Assembly (NCBI GenBank): GCA_025267735.1
Contig: CM046293.1
Coordinates: 9,758,560 to 9,822,559 of the forward strand
DNA length: 64,000 bases
Reading direction: 5' to 3'
From: Mactra quadrangularis
Taxonomy: Eukaryota > Mollusca > Bivalvia > Venerida > Mactridae
Shown here one piece after another: positions 23,446 through 36,712 of the stretch. Made by a program: the position numbers and the translations under genes. Positions within the stretch are counted from its first letter, which is position 1; each line of letters begins with the position of its first letter. The notes under the pieces are model-generated. The model saw nothing but the letters and a program-made list of their open reading frames with translations, had not been told where the DNA came from and did no database searches.

Positions 23446-25296
23446 GAAACTATGTAGTATTGTATACTTTGCTATTCAAAACTCGTAGTATGCGTACAGA
23501 TGCAAAGTTAAGCAATTGCTTTAGTATGCATAACGATGTTTCTTTTAAACCATGCTGGTATCAAGTTTACCATTTGAAAATTTGAATTCACATTTTTTTA
23601 TTCAGACATTCCATGGTTCACCCGTAAAACCGAAGCAATCCTATTTAGAGTAAATTTGTTCTTTTTTTCTTCTATAAAATAATTGCATTATTAAGTACTA
23701 TTTGTTTCAAATTTCTCTTTAATATAGAGCAATAACAAACAATTGGCAGTTTGATATTTATCTTATAAACTAGGTGGTCATATTTAGGTTAGTCATATTT
23801 TATGTAATGATGTCTCCTGTTAATAACACAAGTTGAATGTACCCTAAAAACCAGAATTTACCCGCTTATGTATAAATCAAATAATGAATTGTCATGAAAA
23901 AAATAGGATATAAGTTTGTCTGATTTGATACCTCTTCAGATAATCTAAGCTATCAGATATGCTAAATGTTGATATAGTACACTACACAGGTGTTAGTTTA
24001 AAACGTCGCATCCTAATATATATTCATTTATTCATTTTTTATTATAATATTTATACCATGCAAGTTAGAAGTAAGTTAATGGTGTTATCTGTTTCTTCAA
24101 ACGTATCCATCTACCAGCTATTACACGAATTCTATATGACATTTTATAACCAATTATTGTAATTTTTACTCCCTATTACACTATTTGCGTTATGGAGCTA
24201 AATAATGCAATGTTACATAAAATGGCACAGTATGTTCTTGAGATTGAATAATGCTGCATTTAGCAAGACATAAACAATGAGTTTATTATTTCCGGGATTA
24301 AGACTGCTGACATCAGATGAAATACCATAAAATGATTTCAGCAATTTCGTGCGTGCATATTTCTCGAATCGAATGAATGAAAAGAGCGCAGTATGCCACT
24401 GTTTATGAATTCCTCACAAACGTTTGCTTCATCAATGTGTGCCTCGAATAGTGTTACTTATTTATTGTAAAATGCAAACGAATGCGGGAATGATTAAGTA
24501 TGTCTTAATATCTCAACTCAACATGTTTACCATTGCAATCAATCGACAAATTATTATGGTAATAGTATGGCATACATCTTTGTTTGTTGTTCAAACATAT
24601 TACACATAGAATATATAGCTGTTGTAATAAGATGTCATATTAAGCCAAATTAAACCACATTTACACTATTCCAACAATAATATACATTACAAGTTGTCAT
24701 GTTCTTTGTAGATGTGTTTCGACACTAATTCGTATTTAAATACATAAAAACACACAGTATCTGTGAAATTGACTCATTAAATCGTAATAAAAATTCAATT
24801 ATTTATACATACAACTAATCAGAATAACTTCAAAACTAGATAAAGCGCAATATAAGTTAAGTGGTAATGATCACAGAATAATTCATATTACGAGATATCG
24901 CACGATTCCTCGCCGTTTGTTACCACATGATAACAAGAATGTAGTAAGAAATATCAAGATCCTATAACACAAATGTCAAAAGAAAGAAGGTGCATTAGTA
25001 TATCATTGAAATCTATATCCATGAGTTGTAACCAACTCTACAAGTTCATTTCATTTTAAAACATTCATATTACCTGAACTCATATTTTAGTAATATAATC
25101 ACCGCGCATGCTACTAATTTTTTTAAACGATGTTATAAATTAACAATTTTTGTGGTTATACTTGTTTTTCAACTACTGTAAAAAAGTACTCTGTGTAGTT
25201 GTAATGGTCTGTATAAATATTTAAATATTGTTTCTTGAACAATGTTATTACTTATGAGTTGGGCTCTTTCAAGGAACTATACATGACCGAAATGTA

Positions 25297-25531
25297 TAGT
25301 TCTATTACATTAACCTGTCACAACTTGAATAATTACACGGTCACTGAATGTGTTATTATTTAACCTCTTTTTAACCATTGAGCCACCAATCCATATTAAT
25401 TATTGATAACCTAACTATATATGCGACGATTTTGAATATCGGGGAAATAACAAGTTCGAAAAGGGTTAAAAATAATAGATTCAGTGACCGTGTAATTATT
25501 TAAGTTGTGACAGGTTAATGTAATAGAACTA
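25297..25531. mobile_element. Tc1/mariner-type MITE with long TIRs
   Basis: The 235-bp element starts TAGTTCTATTACATTAACCT and ends with its inverted copy; the two arms of about 53 bp differ at a single position. It is flanked by TA on both sides (25295-25296 and 25532-25533). The empty site survives in U4 (46560-46580, ACCGAAAAATAATTCTG) and U3 (35990-36010), showing a TA target duplication as in Tc1/mariner-superfamily elements. It is non-coding and so non-autonomous. The near-perfect arms and absence from other units suggest a recent insertion after unit amplification. Confidence 0.92.
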
Positions 25532-26054
25532 TAATTCTGTAAAAACATTGCTTTATTTTGTATGTTAAAGAACACACATTATGTACGAACCAATAATTTC
25601 GATTATTATTTTGGTCTTGTTTTAATCTCCTTTTTGTTCAAGTACGTAATGATTGGGAAACACGTTTAACTATTGTTATGATAGTACAGTTATCAAATAA
25701 TGTCATCCCGAGAGCGGGGAAACTGTAATTAGCATTGACTCTTGATGTAATGCAATCAAACAAAGAACATAAATACCTTATGTAATTAAATCTAATTTAC
25801 GATATATTGATTGATTTATTGTCAAAGCATTGCTTGTTTCAGAACAGTTCCTTTATATCATGTTTCAAACCAAAATACACACACATGTAAACCTTGTTAC
25901 AAACGTTATAGATAAGATGTTAAAGACATTATGGTCGTAAAACATCACAGTACAGTGTTTAAATAAGATAATATAAAAACAAGGTTTACTATTCCGTAGA
26001 TGATAATGTTTTTGATATTGTATTTCCATATGTTTAAGGCAAAAGAAACGAATA

Positions 26055-26252
26055 CTAAAATAAAACTAGCAATACATATGAAATTAGATAAGCACCAATT
26101 AATAGAACAAGTACACTTACATTACTAGAATAATCTACGTTTTTGGTGGTTGGCTTTAACTCCGTATCCTTAACTCTAAACCATACATGTATGTTTGTAA
26201 TGTTAATATGTTTACTTTGATTAGATTTGTTCGTTTTGTAATACTGTAGCAA
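26055..26252 (-). other. Recurring small ORF, U2 copy
   Basis: The 65-codon minus-strand ORF has an N-terminal polar half (K-S-N-Q-S-K-H-I-N-I-T) and a hydrophobic C-terminal half ending L-I-S-Y-V-L-L-V-L-F. Versions of it occur in U3 (36329-36712) and U4 (47092-47310) with mostly the same residues, but U1 has an in-frame stop at the equivalent place. A GTAAGT word follows codon 47 in U2 and U3, so a splice donor is possible. I recognise no family. Preservation may simply reflect how recent the copies are. Confidence 0.25.
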
Positions 26253-27848
26253 TTATAATATGTGTGTATGTTGGAGTCAGACAAATCGCTTTTTAGCAAG
26301 TACAAACAGTGTTGCTATATGTGTGAATTTTGAAATAAACATAGATATATATCAATATTTAACGCCGTAGCCACACACTGGTCTTTTGACTGTTGCGAAA
26401 ACATGCATTGTCTTGTCCAATAATCACTGAAGTGCATATATAAATGGAACCAATTATGCCTATATTTCAAAACAGGAGCAAAGGCTACTGTTAAGATAGT
26501 TTTGGATGCAACTGATGTTGAGTGATATTTTAAGAATGTTTTGTTTATTTATATAGAATAAATAGTGTAAGCTTGAAGTGTATAATGTATGACAACTTTA
26601 CATTGACTAACGTTTGGCTAAATGACACTAAATGACAAATACAGCACACACGTGTATCGTATGCAGTATTTGGTATGAGGCTGTGTTCGTACAATGAATT
26701 AGTTTGTCTGTTTTACTATATTTTATAAAAGGTGAATTTCCAAGGAATTTGACTATGTTCAAATAAAATATTACATCAATTGATTGACCGTGTTAGCAAA
26801 TTAAAATGGGCGACACTATGACATTGATCAGCATGACATGACGCTAACAATAAACGGGCGGTCCGAAGTTGTAAATATTGACATGCATTAAATGTTACAA
26901 TCAAATTTAGTCATGAGTAAATATTGTAAACTTAAGAGTATGTGAGTTTTAGGAGGTAGTTATTTCATCAGTGTTATCTAGACGACTTTTCATTGCAGCT
27001 AATCAAGATTTTCAATTTTAACAACTCTAGTAATAACCGATTAACATTTTTTGTTATCTGATTAAACCTGTTTTTCAGCAGTTAAAAATGCACGACATAT
27101 TTAGTACCAATATAGTATTTTTTTTTGCCTTTCTTCGAAGAACAATATTATGTTCAGATTTAGAAGTATTTCTTATTCTAACAAATTTTCCACAAATGAT
27201 ATATGGTCACGTTAGACTTATCATTAACAAATTAAACTTTTAAAAACGGTTAATATTAAAACAGCAGAATTTAGAAATTAATGTACCATTTCAATTCACT
27301 TACCGAGAGGTGTTGTCAAATGCATTATTGTGAACACTGGTCAACAGCAATCCATATCGCTGATTCTCTTGGGGACCATTTATCTTATCTCATCAACTTA
27401 TCCGGAACATGTAAAAGTTATCGTTAGAACAATACAGCGACTACTTAATCGTATCCACGGAAATGAAAACAGCGCATGTGGTTAAACACATGTGACGCTT
27501 TGTCGTTTGAAACAGTTAAAATATTATCAGGAAATTGTTTTAATATATATTCATCACCTAATGATAATACAACGATGAATCAAAAGCAATAATGATACTA
27601 CCATACCACCCATAATCAATATAAAATCAATATAAAAGTCATTACTAAAATTCAAAATATTTCATCGAAAATAACATTGTGCGGGAACAATGTGTTTACT
27701 AATTCACTAAAATAAACGTTATTCGAACATCTAACAGCGTTGGTATGTTTTTGATACAGTGATTGAAATCTACTTTTTACTTATACAAACGTATACGACT
27801 TTCAGAAAGTATCTCATATATCAGGTCTATCATTGAACAGTTACTGAA

Positions 27849-27980
27849 ACAGTAGGTATCAATTTCGATAGACTAGAAATCTCAGCATGTTTTATTCTTT
27901 CCGGATAAGACAAGTGCCAGCTGAGATCAGTGTAGTATTAGTTTGTCTTGAAGTTTGTGAAAGATACTTAAGTGAATTCA
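27849..27980 (+). other. Conserved stem-loop block, U2 copy
   Basis: It is the equivalent of U1 17973-18110. The ATCTCAGC arm lies at 27879-27886 and the GCTGAGAT arm at 27920-27927, with an unchanged 8-bp stem. Confidence 0.45.
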
Positions 27981-28314
27981 TCAATAGGCTTTTGTATAAG
28001 TTCATTATTTGAAATATATCGTATATTAAGCATATTTTATCAGTTACATAGCAACTATAAAGACACGTTTAAAATCAATCTAAAGTTTTATTGTGCTTTT
28101 TCGCTATTGGCAAGTGTTGCAAATAATGTGTTTGCAAGCATGATAGTCCTATCTGCCTTACTTATAAATGCAAGTCGATGCATATTTATCTTTTAACACA
28201 GTACAGTGAATTACTTATTAAGTGCAAATTAGATATATTTGATGCATACACTACAGATAAAATTGATTGAGTGTAAAGACGTTGTAGTTAAAGTAAACAA
28301 ACCTGATAATATTT

Positions 28315-29360
28315 ATATTCACAACTTCTGGAATCAAACCTGGTTGTCAATCTCACTGCCCGTTGACGCAGCTTGTTCTGAATAGTACATGGAATACAGA
28401 ACTTGACAAAGACCGAATTGTATGAATGATTTTGTCATTTATTATACATAGTAAATAAATGACACATGTAATAAACAATGATAAACAATATATAACATAA
28501 GTATTTACAATGCTGGGATAAGCAAATTTATTCCTTTTACAAGTTAACTTTTTAGTGAAATCATTACAATCACATTTGCTTATCCCAGCTTACAGTAGTA
28601 AATAATACATAGTAAGAACATGTACTGAAAGAAGGTGGCGCTACCATAAAGCCCAAGAATAGTATGTGAATAATAGCCTTACAATAGTATGTGAATAATA
28701 GCCTAACAATAGTATGTGAATAATAGCCTAACAATAGTATGTGAATAATTAGGAGGATGGTGGGGAGGAGGTGGTAAAGCGTAAAAACAAATTTTTAATC
28801 TTTGCAAACAATGCGTGATTTCCTATTAATGGCGGTGCTGCGTAATAATCACACATCGTGAAGTTTAACATCAACAAGTTACTCTTTATGCTCTCCCCTT
28901 GCCATTATCCTAAGTGACCAAATTACACACTAAACATTAGTTTGTATATAAAATATTTTATTAACATAAAAGTATATTTATATTCACAACTACTGGAATC
29001 AAACCAGGTTGTCAATCTTACTGCCCGTTGACGCAGCTTGTTCTGAATAGTACATGGAATAAAGAACTTGACAAAGACCAAATTGTATGAATGATTTTGT
29101 CATTTATTATACATAGTAAATAAATGACGCATGTAATAAACAATGATAAACAATATATAACATAAGTATTCACAATGCTGGGATAAGCAAATTTATTCCT
29201 TTTACAAGTTAACTTTTTAGTGAAATCATTATAATCACATTTGCTTATCCCAGCTTACAATAGTAAATAATACATAGTAAAAACATGTCCTGAAAGAAGG
29301 TGGCGCAACCACAAAGCCATAAAAGTATTTTCATGGAAACATGAAATATACTGCGCCATC
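28315..29360. mobile_element. 1.05-kb element with 344-bp direct terminal repeats
   Basis: The block interrupts U2 at a site intact in U3 (about 38697-38707). It is flanked by a perfect 10-bp duplication GATAATATTT (28305-28314 and 29361-29370), a clear sign of transposition. Two direct repeats of about 344 bp (28310-28653 and 28975-29317) differ at roughly 4 percent of positions and flank a core of about 320 bp. Each repeat has a perfect 16-bp hairpin GCTGGGATAAGCAAAT/ATTTGCTTATCCCAGC. No coding capacity, primer-binding site or TG...CA ends were found, so it resembles but does not prove a miniature LTR element (TRIM). A transposon with internal duplication is the alternative. Confidence 0.7.
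28658..28749 (+). repeat. 25-bp minisatellite, 3.7 copies
   Basis: The unit AATAGTATGTGAATAATAGC plus CTAAC repeats at 28658, 28683 and 28708 with a partial copy at 28733. It lies in the core of the direct-repeat element, followed by a purine-rich GGAGGATGGTGGGGAGGAGG tract. Confidence 0.9.
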
Positions 29361-32300
29361 GATAATATTTAGGTGAAAATTCACATCATATTCACATGCA
29401 TATCTTAAAGTATATATTCATTTATTATCCGTTTTGATTAGTAGTACGCTGATACAACAACCTATCTATTTGGACCATTAGTAAGACATTGACACTGTGG
29501 ATAATGTAATATCGTAGTTTGAGTTCATACCAGATTTAGTAAGGAGTTATGGGTAATGTAGTACCAATCTAGGAAATGCTCAAATAATATATAAATAATA
29601 ATAAAATACCTGTCCAAAGCTCGTCAAGTTTTGAAGTCTCCACTGTATATTAGAAAAATATATTAAAGCGTTACAAAATGCATTTACAGAAGTTGAAATT
29701 TGTTTCGTGCGATGCTGTTAGAAAAAATAAATATAATGTTATATTTTGTTCAACATTTCGGCTTAGGTTTCTACTTATCAATATCATTGCTTCAAATATA
29801 TTTACACAGTAGACTCATTATCACCCCAAAAACATATCCTTTAAATTGTTTGTTGTAAAACTCGTTTGATAAATTTGCTAGAAACCCACACGCGACGCAT
29901 TGTCATTTAAAATAGCTTAGTTTGATCAAGGAAATACATTTACATTATCTTTAATAAAATATTTAACCACAAACAATTATAATGTCAGAATATTTTCTGG
30001 AATCAATAAAAAAGTCATTATATAAAGACATCGAACTATCATTTATAACAATAATGTTAGAAACAATGACAATTACTAACTGTCTTTAAGAAATGTTATT
30101 TGAAAAATGAAAATGGTAAATGTGTCTGCTTACAAATTTAACGGTCAAGAAGGCTTTTGAACACAGGATAAAACATTGACTTTCTCAGCAAGTATGGATA
30201 AAACATGAATAAATATTGGGTATAAGATACAAAACTATTGCCTAAGGCTTAGTTGCTACGATTGAATTTAGAGTGATATGATGCAATATTTAATTGAGCC
30301 AATTGCTTTTCTAAATATTCAAGGTATGTTGATTGTACAAATATTATCTTCCGCTAAAAAGTAGTCATATTTTAGAAATTGTGTCATTACCAAGCTTAAT
30401 TATTAACATATCAATTCAAAGTTCAATTCATTTCTAATAAATATTTTATTCTTTTGTATTTTTATTTTCATATATCATAGAATACTTAATACTTGAAATA
30501 ATTGATTTATGAAGCCCAAACTGTTGATGTGTTTTTTCGTTTGGTAAGATTATGAACAGTAAGAACGGGTGTTAAACACAAAACATACTTTTTGTTCATA
30601 GGCTAAATTTTTTTATCTAGGAGATTTATGAACAAAATTAACCATCAGATAAACCCAGTCTAAGACTACGCACTCTAACATTGATGTAGATAAATTTAAA
30701 AGATTTTGCATAATCATAAACACTTTGGGGGATAAAAAGAATCTAAATACTCATACATAGGCGTGTACTTTACTAAAACTTGTTTTATGTTAGCTCTTGA
30801 GAAATTATGGACATCCCATTAAATACGAAGCTAATAACTAGTAAATAATTTAACAAAAAATAACACTTGTTTGATGTATGATGCACTTTTCAAAAAGTTC
30901 CAAATAATATGTAAGACATGTCTTTTAAATAACAAAATGCATTGAATTTATAATGCTTATTCTCATACAAAATAGGATGCGTAGTCGTTAATTTTGTCGG
31001 AAATCATAATTGCATTTTACTAAAATAAACATTGATATGATGCAGGCGTATTTCCGTATCATCTCCACTTTGATTGACATATAATTGTTTTAATTTCCTA
31101 GCATTACAATTCATCATTCTACTCTCGATATATACATTAATGTGCTCTAGTTTTCAATAGTTTTCAAAAACACAAAAAAACACAATGTTTTTGTTTGTTG
31201 TTTAAAGTGAAAATAAATGGGTGTGGTGGCTATCAAAACTTGTTTGAAAAGCATAAACAAAATATGGTTAACACTTCACGTTTTTGTCATATAAATGACA
31301 CAATATGTGTAAAATGAAAAACGCATTATTCAAACGATATCCCAACGCAACAATTAAGGAGCTAAAATTTCGATATAAAATGTTTTGCACAATTTGGATT
31401 GATGGTGTGAATGTTATCGTTATTTGTAATGAACTCAAAGTAGTGTATCAGCATAAGTAGTTAGTTTAAAATAACACAACCTCTAAAAGTTCTGAATACA
31501 TGTTAAGTTAATAATAAAAATCACATTTCAGCTAGATGATATAATTGGTATCATACAGATCGAAAATCAAATACATGCGACATGTACTGAATACTATAAA
31601 TATGGACAAACCATACATTATACATTATATCATGAGATTAAAAATTGTTTGAGTAAAACATTCAATAACAAGCACATTTCCATCTATAGTAAAATAACAT
31701 ATCATTCTGAATTGATCGACAGAAAACGTATATGTTATATATATAAGACTCCAATACTGTATATTGTATAGAAATACTCAACATTAAAGTTCGCTTTTCG
31801 TGTAGATTCCATTTTCAATTTAAATCAACAAAATAAATACTGATTATATACGTTTATTACAAATGAGATATTTGATCCTATCTATAATTATAAATTTACG
31901 ACGTATCTGTTAGTCTGCATGATGCAGATAAGAATGTTCAAATAGTTTATCAATAGTCTGTTTTATCTGAGAACTTGATAGCAATATCGAATGCAGGAAA
32001 TATAACGTTATATGGGCTTCAGAACATGATATAACATTAGAAACGTATAGGGCTTATAACAAAGGCTGAACGAAACACTGTTGTAATTATCTTTTGTTCC
32101 ACCACACAGGTACCGCAGTATTCTATACAATGTTCTCAGATAGGCAGACATGTTAAATTTGCATAATTTAAAGATTATGCAAAGGTGGGCGGAAACTTTT
32201 TTTTCAAACTGAGTTATAAAATAAAGTGTTTTTTTCAGCCCTCGATATGTTTGTTAAAGATTCATGGAACACGTTCAAATGTAGCGTTAGGAATAAAAAT

Positions 32301-33712
32301 TAAATGGTATTTCATAGCAAGTATTTAAGTATTTAAAAAAACTTAAAATTAAATCCAAATATTAAACAGCTCAAAAATGTTTGATATGTTATGCTATGCA
32401 TAATAAGCCATATAGCTTCCCAATTAATTGAACCACAAACATTGATTAGAGGGTATTTTATTCAATTATCGCTTACGGAGATTGCCTTGAAAATAGCATA
32501 AACTGTACTTTGTCGATATTATCGAAAAATGCTTATCCTACAGATAAATTGAAATATATAAAGGAAAACAAAATCAGACAACGTCATTGTCATTCAAATT
32601 ACTTTATTTTTCCCTTGAACAAGTGTAATTTCTCTGGATGTCTTTTACAATTCATTTTCCGATGCTGTTCTAGAATATCACTAAGAAAAACTTTGCATTA
32701 ATTTCAAGTTCCATGTCTTTTTGAAATACTCTGGTGCAGTTTACAATTTCTAAAATGATTTAAAATTGAAAATGAAAATAAGAGATAATCTATGCAGTTT
32801 TGGAGTGACACAATTTGAATATTTTGGAAAATAAATGAAATAAATGTATTGATGTATATTATTCTTGTGAAAGAAATTATACGATTTTGTACGAATTACA
32901 AAATGTTCCTGAAGGTCGTTTTATGAGTTTACTACAAAGAATAAAGCTTTTTATTGTTTACGTATGACTTATTCAAATGAAATATTTTTATTGACAATAA
33001 CATGTCATTGATTTAGGAATAGTAATCATTGTGTTATAACGAGTTACATGATAAAGGTGATTTATACTTGTTTAACTGAATTTCAACACATTTAATAATA
33101 CGTTGATAAAGACAAATTCCTGCATACATCCATGATGATAGTTTGTCAAACATATAAGTGAAACTTGCTTGTACTGACATTAAATGTACAACGCTCACCC
33201 CGGCATTTTTCAATTGTCTAATCATATTTTATTTACGAACAATTTTGGTTTGACGTTTATTGACTTCTTGATTATTTTTTACAAATATGTATCAACATTG
33301 TGACATAAGACACACTAGTTGTTGATTGTTTTTTATATTGAACAATAGTGTAAATTAGCCGATACACCTATATATAACAAATTAGCCGTATAAATATATG
33401 TAAAGGGTTTGATTACAAAGAACAATGGCTTAGGCAGTTCCTCTACTGGGACCCATGTATAATAATTAAGCACAAATGGTGGTCATAATAATTGGCCATA
33501 TAAATTAATATATTCTTTATTTTTTCTAAATATCATACTAGAACAAGTTATGAAATTCTGAACTCTAGATTTACACACTTGATTTCATTATATCTGAACA
33601 TTTTCAGACATACTATCTTTGAAAGTATTCTAATTGCACCGAAATACGCAATTGCGTCATTTGTAAACTGTTTTAAATAAAATGCATTCTATCGTCTCAA
33701 CCTCATTTAAAC

Positions 33713-34229
33713 AGAGAAACACCAGACTACATGTAACAATGCTTACGAAATATATATAGGTATGTATCTTACAAATATCAATGTTGTATCGTTTATCAGT
33801 AGCACGTTACATAAGATAGGTTGCTCTCTACAACCATGTTGTCTACGGCGTATTAAAATTAATATTGGAAAACTGATTTTGTGTTAATATAAACGTCTTC
33901 TCACAAAAACCACTGATACGCATTTAGCTCTTATATGAGACGACAATTACGATAATAGCACCATTATTTCAATCAGTAAGTGACCTTAGAGTCACGTGAT
34001 TGTCTAGAATATTTGTTACAAGACTTTACATACTGCCAACATTCCCACAACTTCAATCATATAAATCATTTAACATATGCAGTTATTCGCATTATTTGAA
34101 CAAACAATGATAAAAGCTGAGTAATGTTTGTTGAAATTGGCACCGTGTCTGTATAGTTGTTAAACCGGAACACATGACTACTTTCATACAATAGTTTCTA
34201 TTATTATATTACTATTTAACTCACATTAT
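33713..34229 (+). other. Conserved non-coding island, U3 copy
   Basis: It is the equivalent of the U1 island, with TCACGTGA at 33992-33999. The downstream inverted repeat has a G at the variable stem position, so one pair is lost. The 5' third (CTACAACCATGTTGTC) is somewhat more changed than in U2 and U4. Confidence 0.6.
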
Positions 34230-36328
34230 GAAACTATGTAGTATTGTATATTTTGCTATTCAAAACTCGTAGTGCGCGTACAGTTGCAAAGTTAAGCAAT
34301 TGCTTTAGTATGCATAACGATGTTTCTTTTAAACCATGCTGGTATCAAGTTTACCATTTGAAGATTTGAATTTACATCTTTTTATTCAGACATTCCATGG
34401 TTCACCCATAAAACTGGAGCAATCCTATTTAGAGTAAATATGGATTTTCTTTCTATAAAATAATTACATTAGTAAGTACTAATTGTTTCAAATTCTCTTT
34501 AATCTAGAGCAATAACAAACTATTGGCAGTTTGATATTTATCTTATAAACTAGGGTGGTCATATTAAGGTTAGTCATATTTTATGTAATGATGTCTCCTG
34601 TTAATAACACAAGTTGAATGTACCCTAAAAACCAGAATTTCCAGCCTATGTATAAATCAAACTATGAATTGTCATGAAATAAATTAGGATATAAGTATGT
34701 CTGATTTGATACCTCTTCAGATAATCTAAGTTATCAGATATGCTAAATGTTGATATAGTACACAACACATGTGTAAGTTTAAAACGTCGCATCTTAATAT
34801 ATATATTCAACTTTTATTTTAATATTGATACCATGCAAGATAGAAGTAAGTTAATGGTGTAATCTGTTTCTTCAAACGTATCCATCTACCAACTATTACT
34901 ATTGAATTCTATATAACATTTTATAACCAATTATTGTAATTCTTTCTCCCATTTACACTATTTGCGTTATGGAGCTAAATAATGCAATGTTACATAAAAT
35001 GACACAGTTTGTTCTTGAGACTGAATAATGCTGCATTTAGCAAGATATAAACAATACGTTTATTATTTCCGGGATTAAGACTGCTGACATCAGATGAAAT
35101 ACCATAAAATAATTTCAGCAATTTCGTGCATGCACAGTACGCTACTGTTTATGAATTCCTCACGAACTTTTGCTTCATCAATGTGTGCCTCGAATATTGT
35201 TACTTATTTATTGTAAAATGCAAACGAATGCGGAAATAATTAAATATGTCTTTATATCTCAACATGTTTAAACATTGCAATCAATCGCCAAATTATTATG
35301 GTAATAGTATGGCATACATCTTTGTTGTTCAAACATATTACACATAGAATACATAGCTGTTGTATTAAGATGTCAAAATAAGCCAAATTAAACCGCATTT
35401 ACAATATTCCAACAATAATAAACATTTCAAGTTGTCATGTTCTTTGTAGAACTATTTTGACACTAATTCGTATTTAAATACCTTAATCACTCAACATCTG
35501 TGAAATTGACTTATTAAATCGTAATTAAAATTCAATTATTTATACAAACAACTAATCAGAAAAGCTTTAAAACTAGATAAAGCGCGATATAAGTTAAGTA
35601 ATAATGTTTACAGAATAATTCATAAAACGAGGTATTGCACGATTTCTCGCCGTTTGTTACCACATGATAACAAGAGTGTAGTAAGAAATATCAAGATCCT
35701 ATAACACAAATGTCAAAAGAAAGAAGGTGCATAAGTATATCATTGAAATCTATATCCATGAGTTGTAACCAACTCTACAAGTTCATTTCATTTTAAAAAT
35801 TTCATGTTACCTGAACTCATATTTTTGCAATATAACCACCGCGCAGGCTCCTAATTTTTTTAAACGATGTTATAAATTGACAATGTTTGTGGTTATACTT
35901 GTTTCTCAACTACTGTTAAAAAGTACTATGTGTAGTTTTAATGATCTGTATAAATATTTAAATATTGTTTCTTGAACAATGTCATTACTGACCGAAAAAT
36001 AATTCTGTAAAAACATTGCTTTATTTTGTATGTTAAAGAACACACATTATGTACGAACCAACAATTTCGATTATTATTTTGGTCGTGTTTTAATCTCCTT
36101 ATTGTTCAAGTACGTAATGATTGGGAAACACGTTTAACTATTGTTATGATAGTACAGTTATCAAATAATGTCATCCCGAGAGTGGGGAAACTGTAATTAG
36201 CATTGACTCTTGATGTAATGCAATCAAACAAAGAACATAATTACCTTATGTAATTAACTCTACTTTACAATATATTGATTGAGTGTCAAAGCATTGCTTG
36301 TCTCAGAACAGTTCCTTTATATCATGTT

Positions 36329-36712
36329 TCAAACCAAAATACACACACATGTAAACCTTGTTACAAACGATATAGATAAGATGTTAAAGACATTATGGTC
36401 ATAAAACATCACAGTACAATGTTTAAATAAGATATAAAAACAAGGTTTACTATTCAGTAGATGATAATGTTTTTGATATTGTATTTCCATATGTTTAAGG
36501 CAAAATAAACGAATACTAAATAAAACTAGCAATACATATGAAATTAAATAAGCACCAATTAATAGAACCAGTACACTTACCTTACTAGAATAATCCTCGT
36601 TTTTGGTGGTTAGCTTTAACTCCGTATCCTTAACCCTAACCCATACATGTATGTTTGTAATGTTAATGTGTTTACTTTGATTAGATTTGTTCGTTTTGTA
36701 ATACTGTCGCAA
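36329..36712 (-). other. Recurring small ORF, U3 copy (extended)
   Basis: This is the longest form of the recurring minus-strand ORF, 127 codons. The first 65 match the U2 copy with few changes, and the frame then stays open through sequence that is closed in U2 and U4. Clusters of hydrophobic residues and Cys/His are present but no known domain. The start codon lies in a segment conserved between U2, U3 and U4. I regard it as probably not a gene. Confidence 0.25.

Larger units (their letters stand above)
21676..32476 (+). repeat. Tandem array unit 2 (U2)
   Basis: This is the second head-to-tail copy, 10.8 kb, phased on GGAGATTGCC. All landmarks of U1 recur in order (conserved island 22930-23445, GCGGGGAAACTGTAA segment about 25715, stem-loop block about 27849-27980). 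It carries two private insertions, a 235-bp MITE (25297-25531) and a 1.05 kb direct-repeat element (28315-29360). It shares with U4 a deletion of about 43 bp near 30145 that U1 and U3 lack. Nothing protein-coding is recognised. Confidence 0.9.

Noticed and set aside
28315..29360. Simple tandem duplication of host sequence instead of a mobile element
   Set aside because: The empty site in U3 and the perfect 10-bp flanking duplication point to transposition of the whole block.
36640..36645. Telomere-like CCCTAA words (about 36630-36645 and 47227-47236)
   Set aside because: Only one or two units of the word occur, within unit sequence, and they vary between copies.
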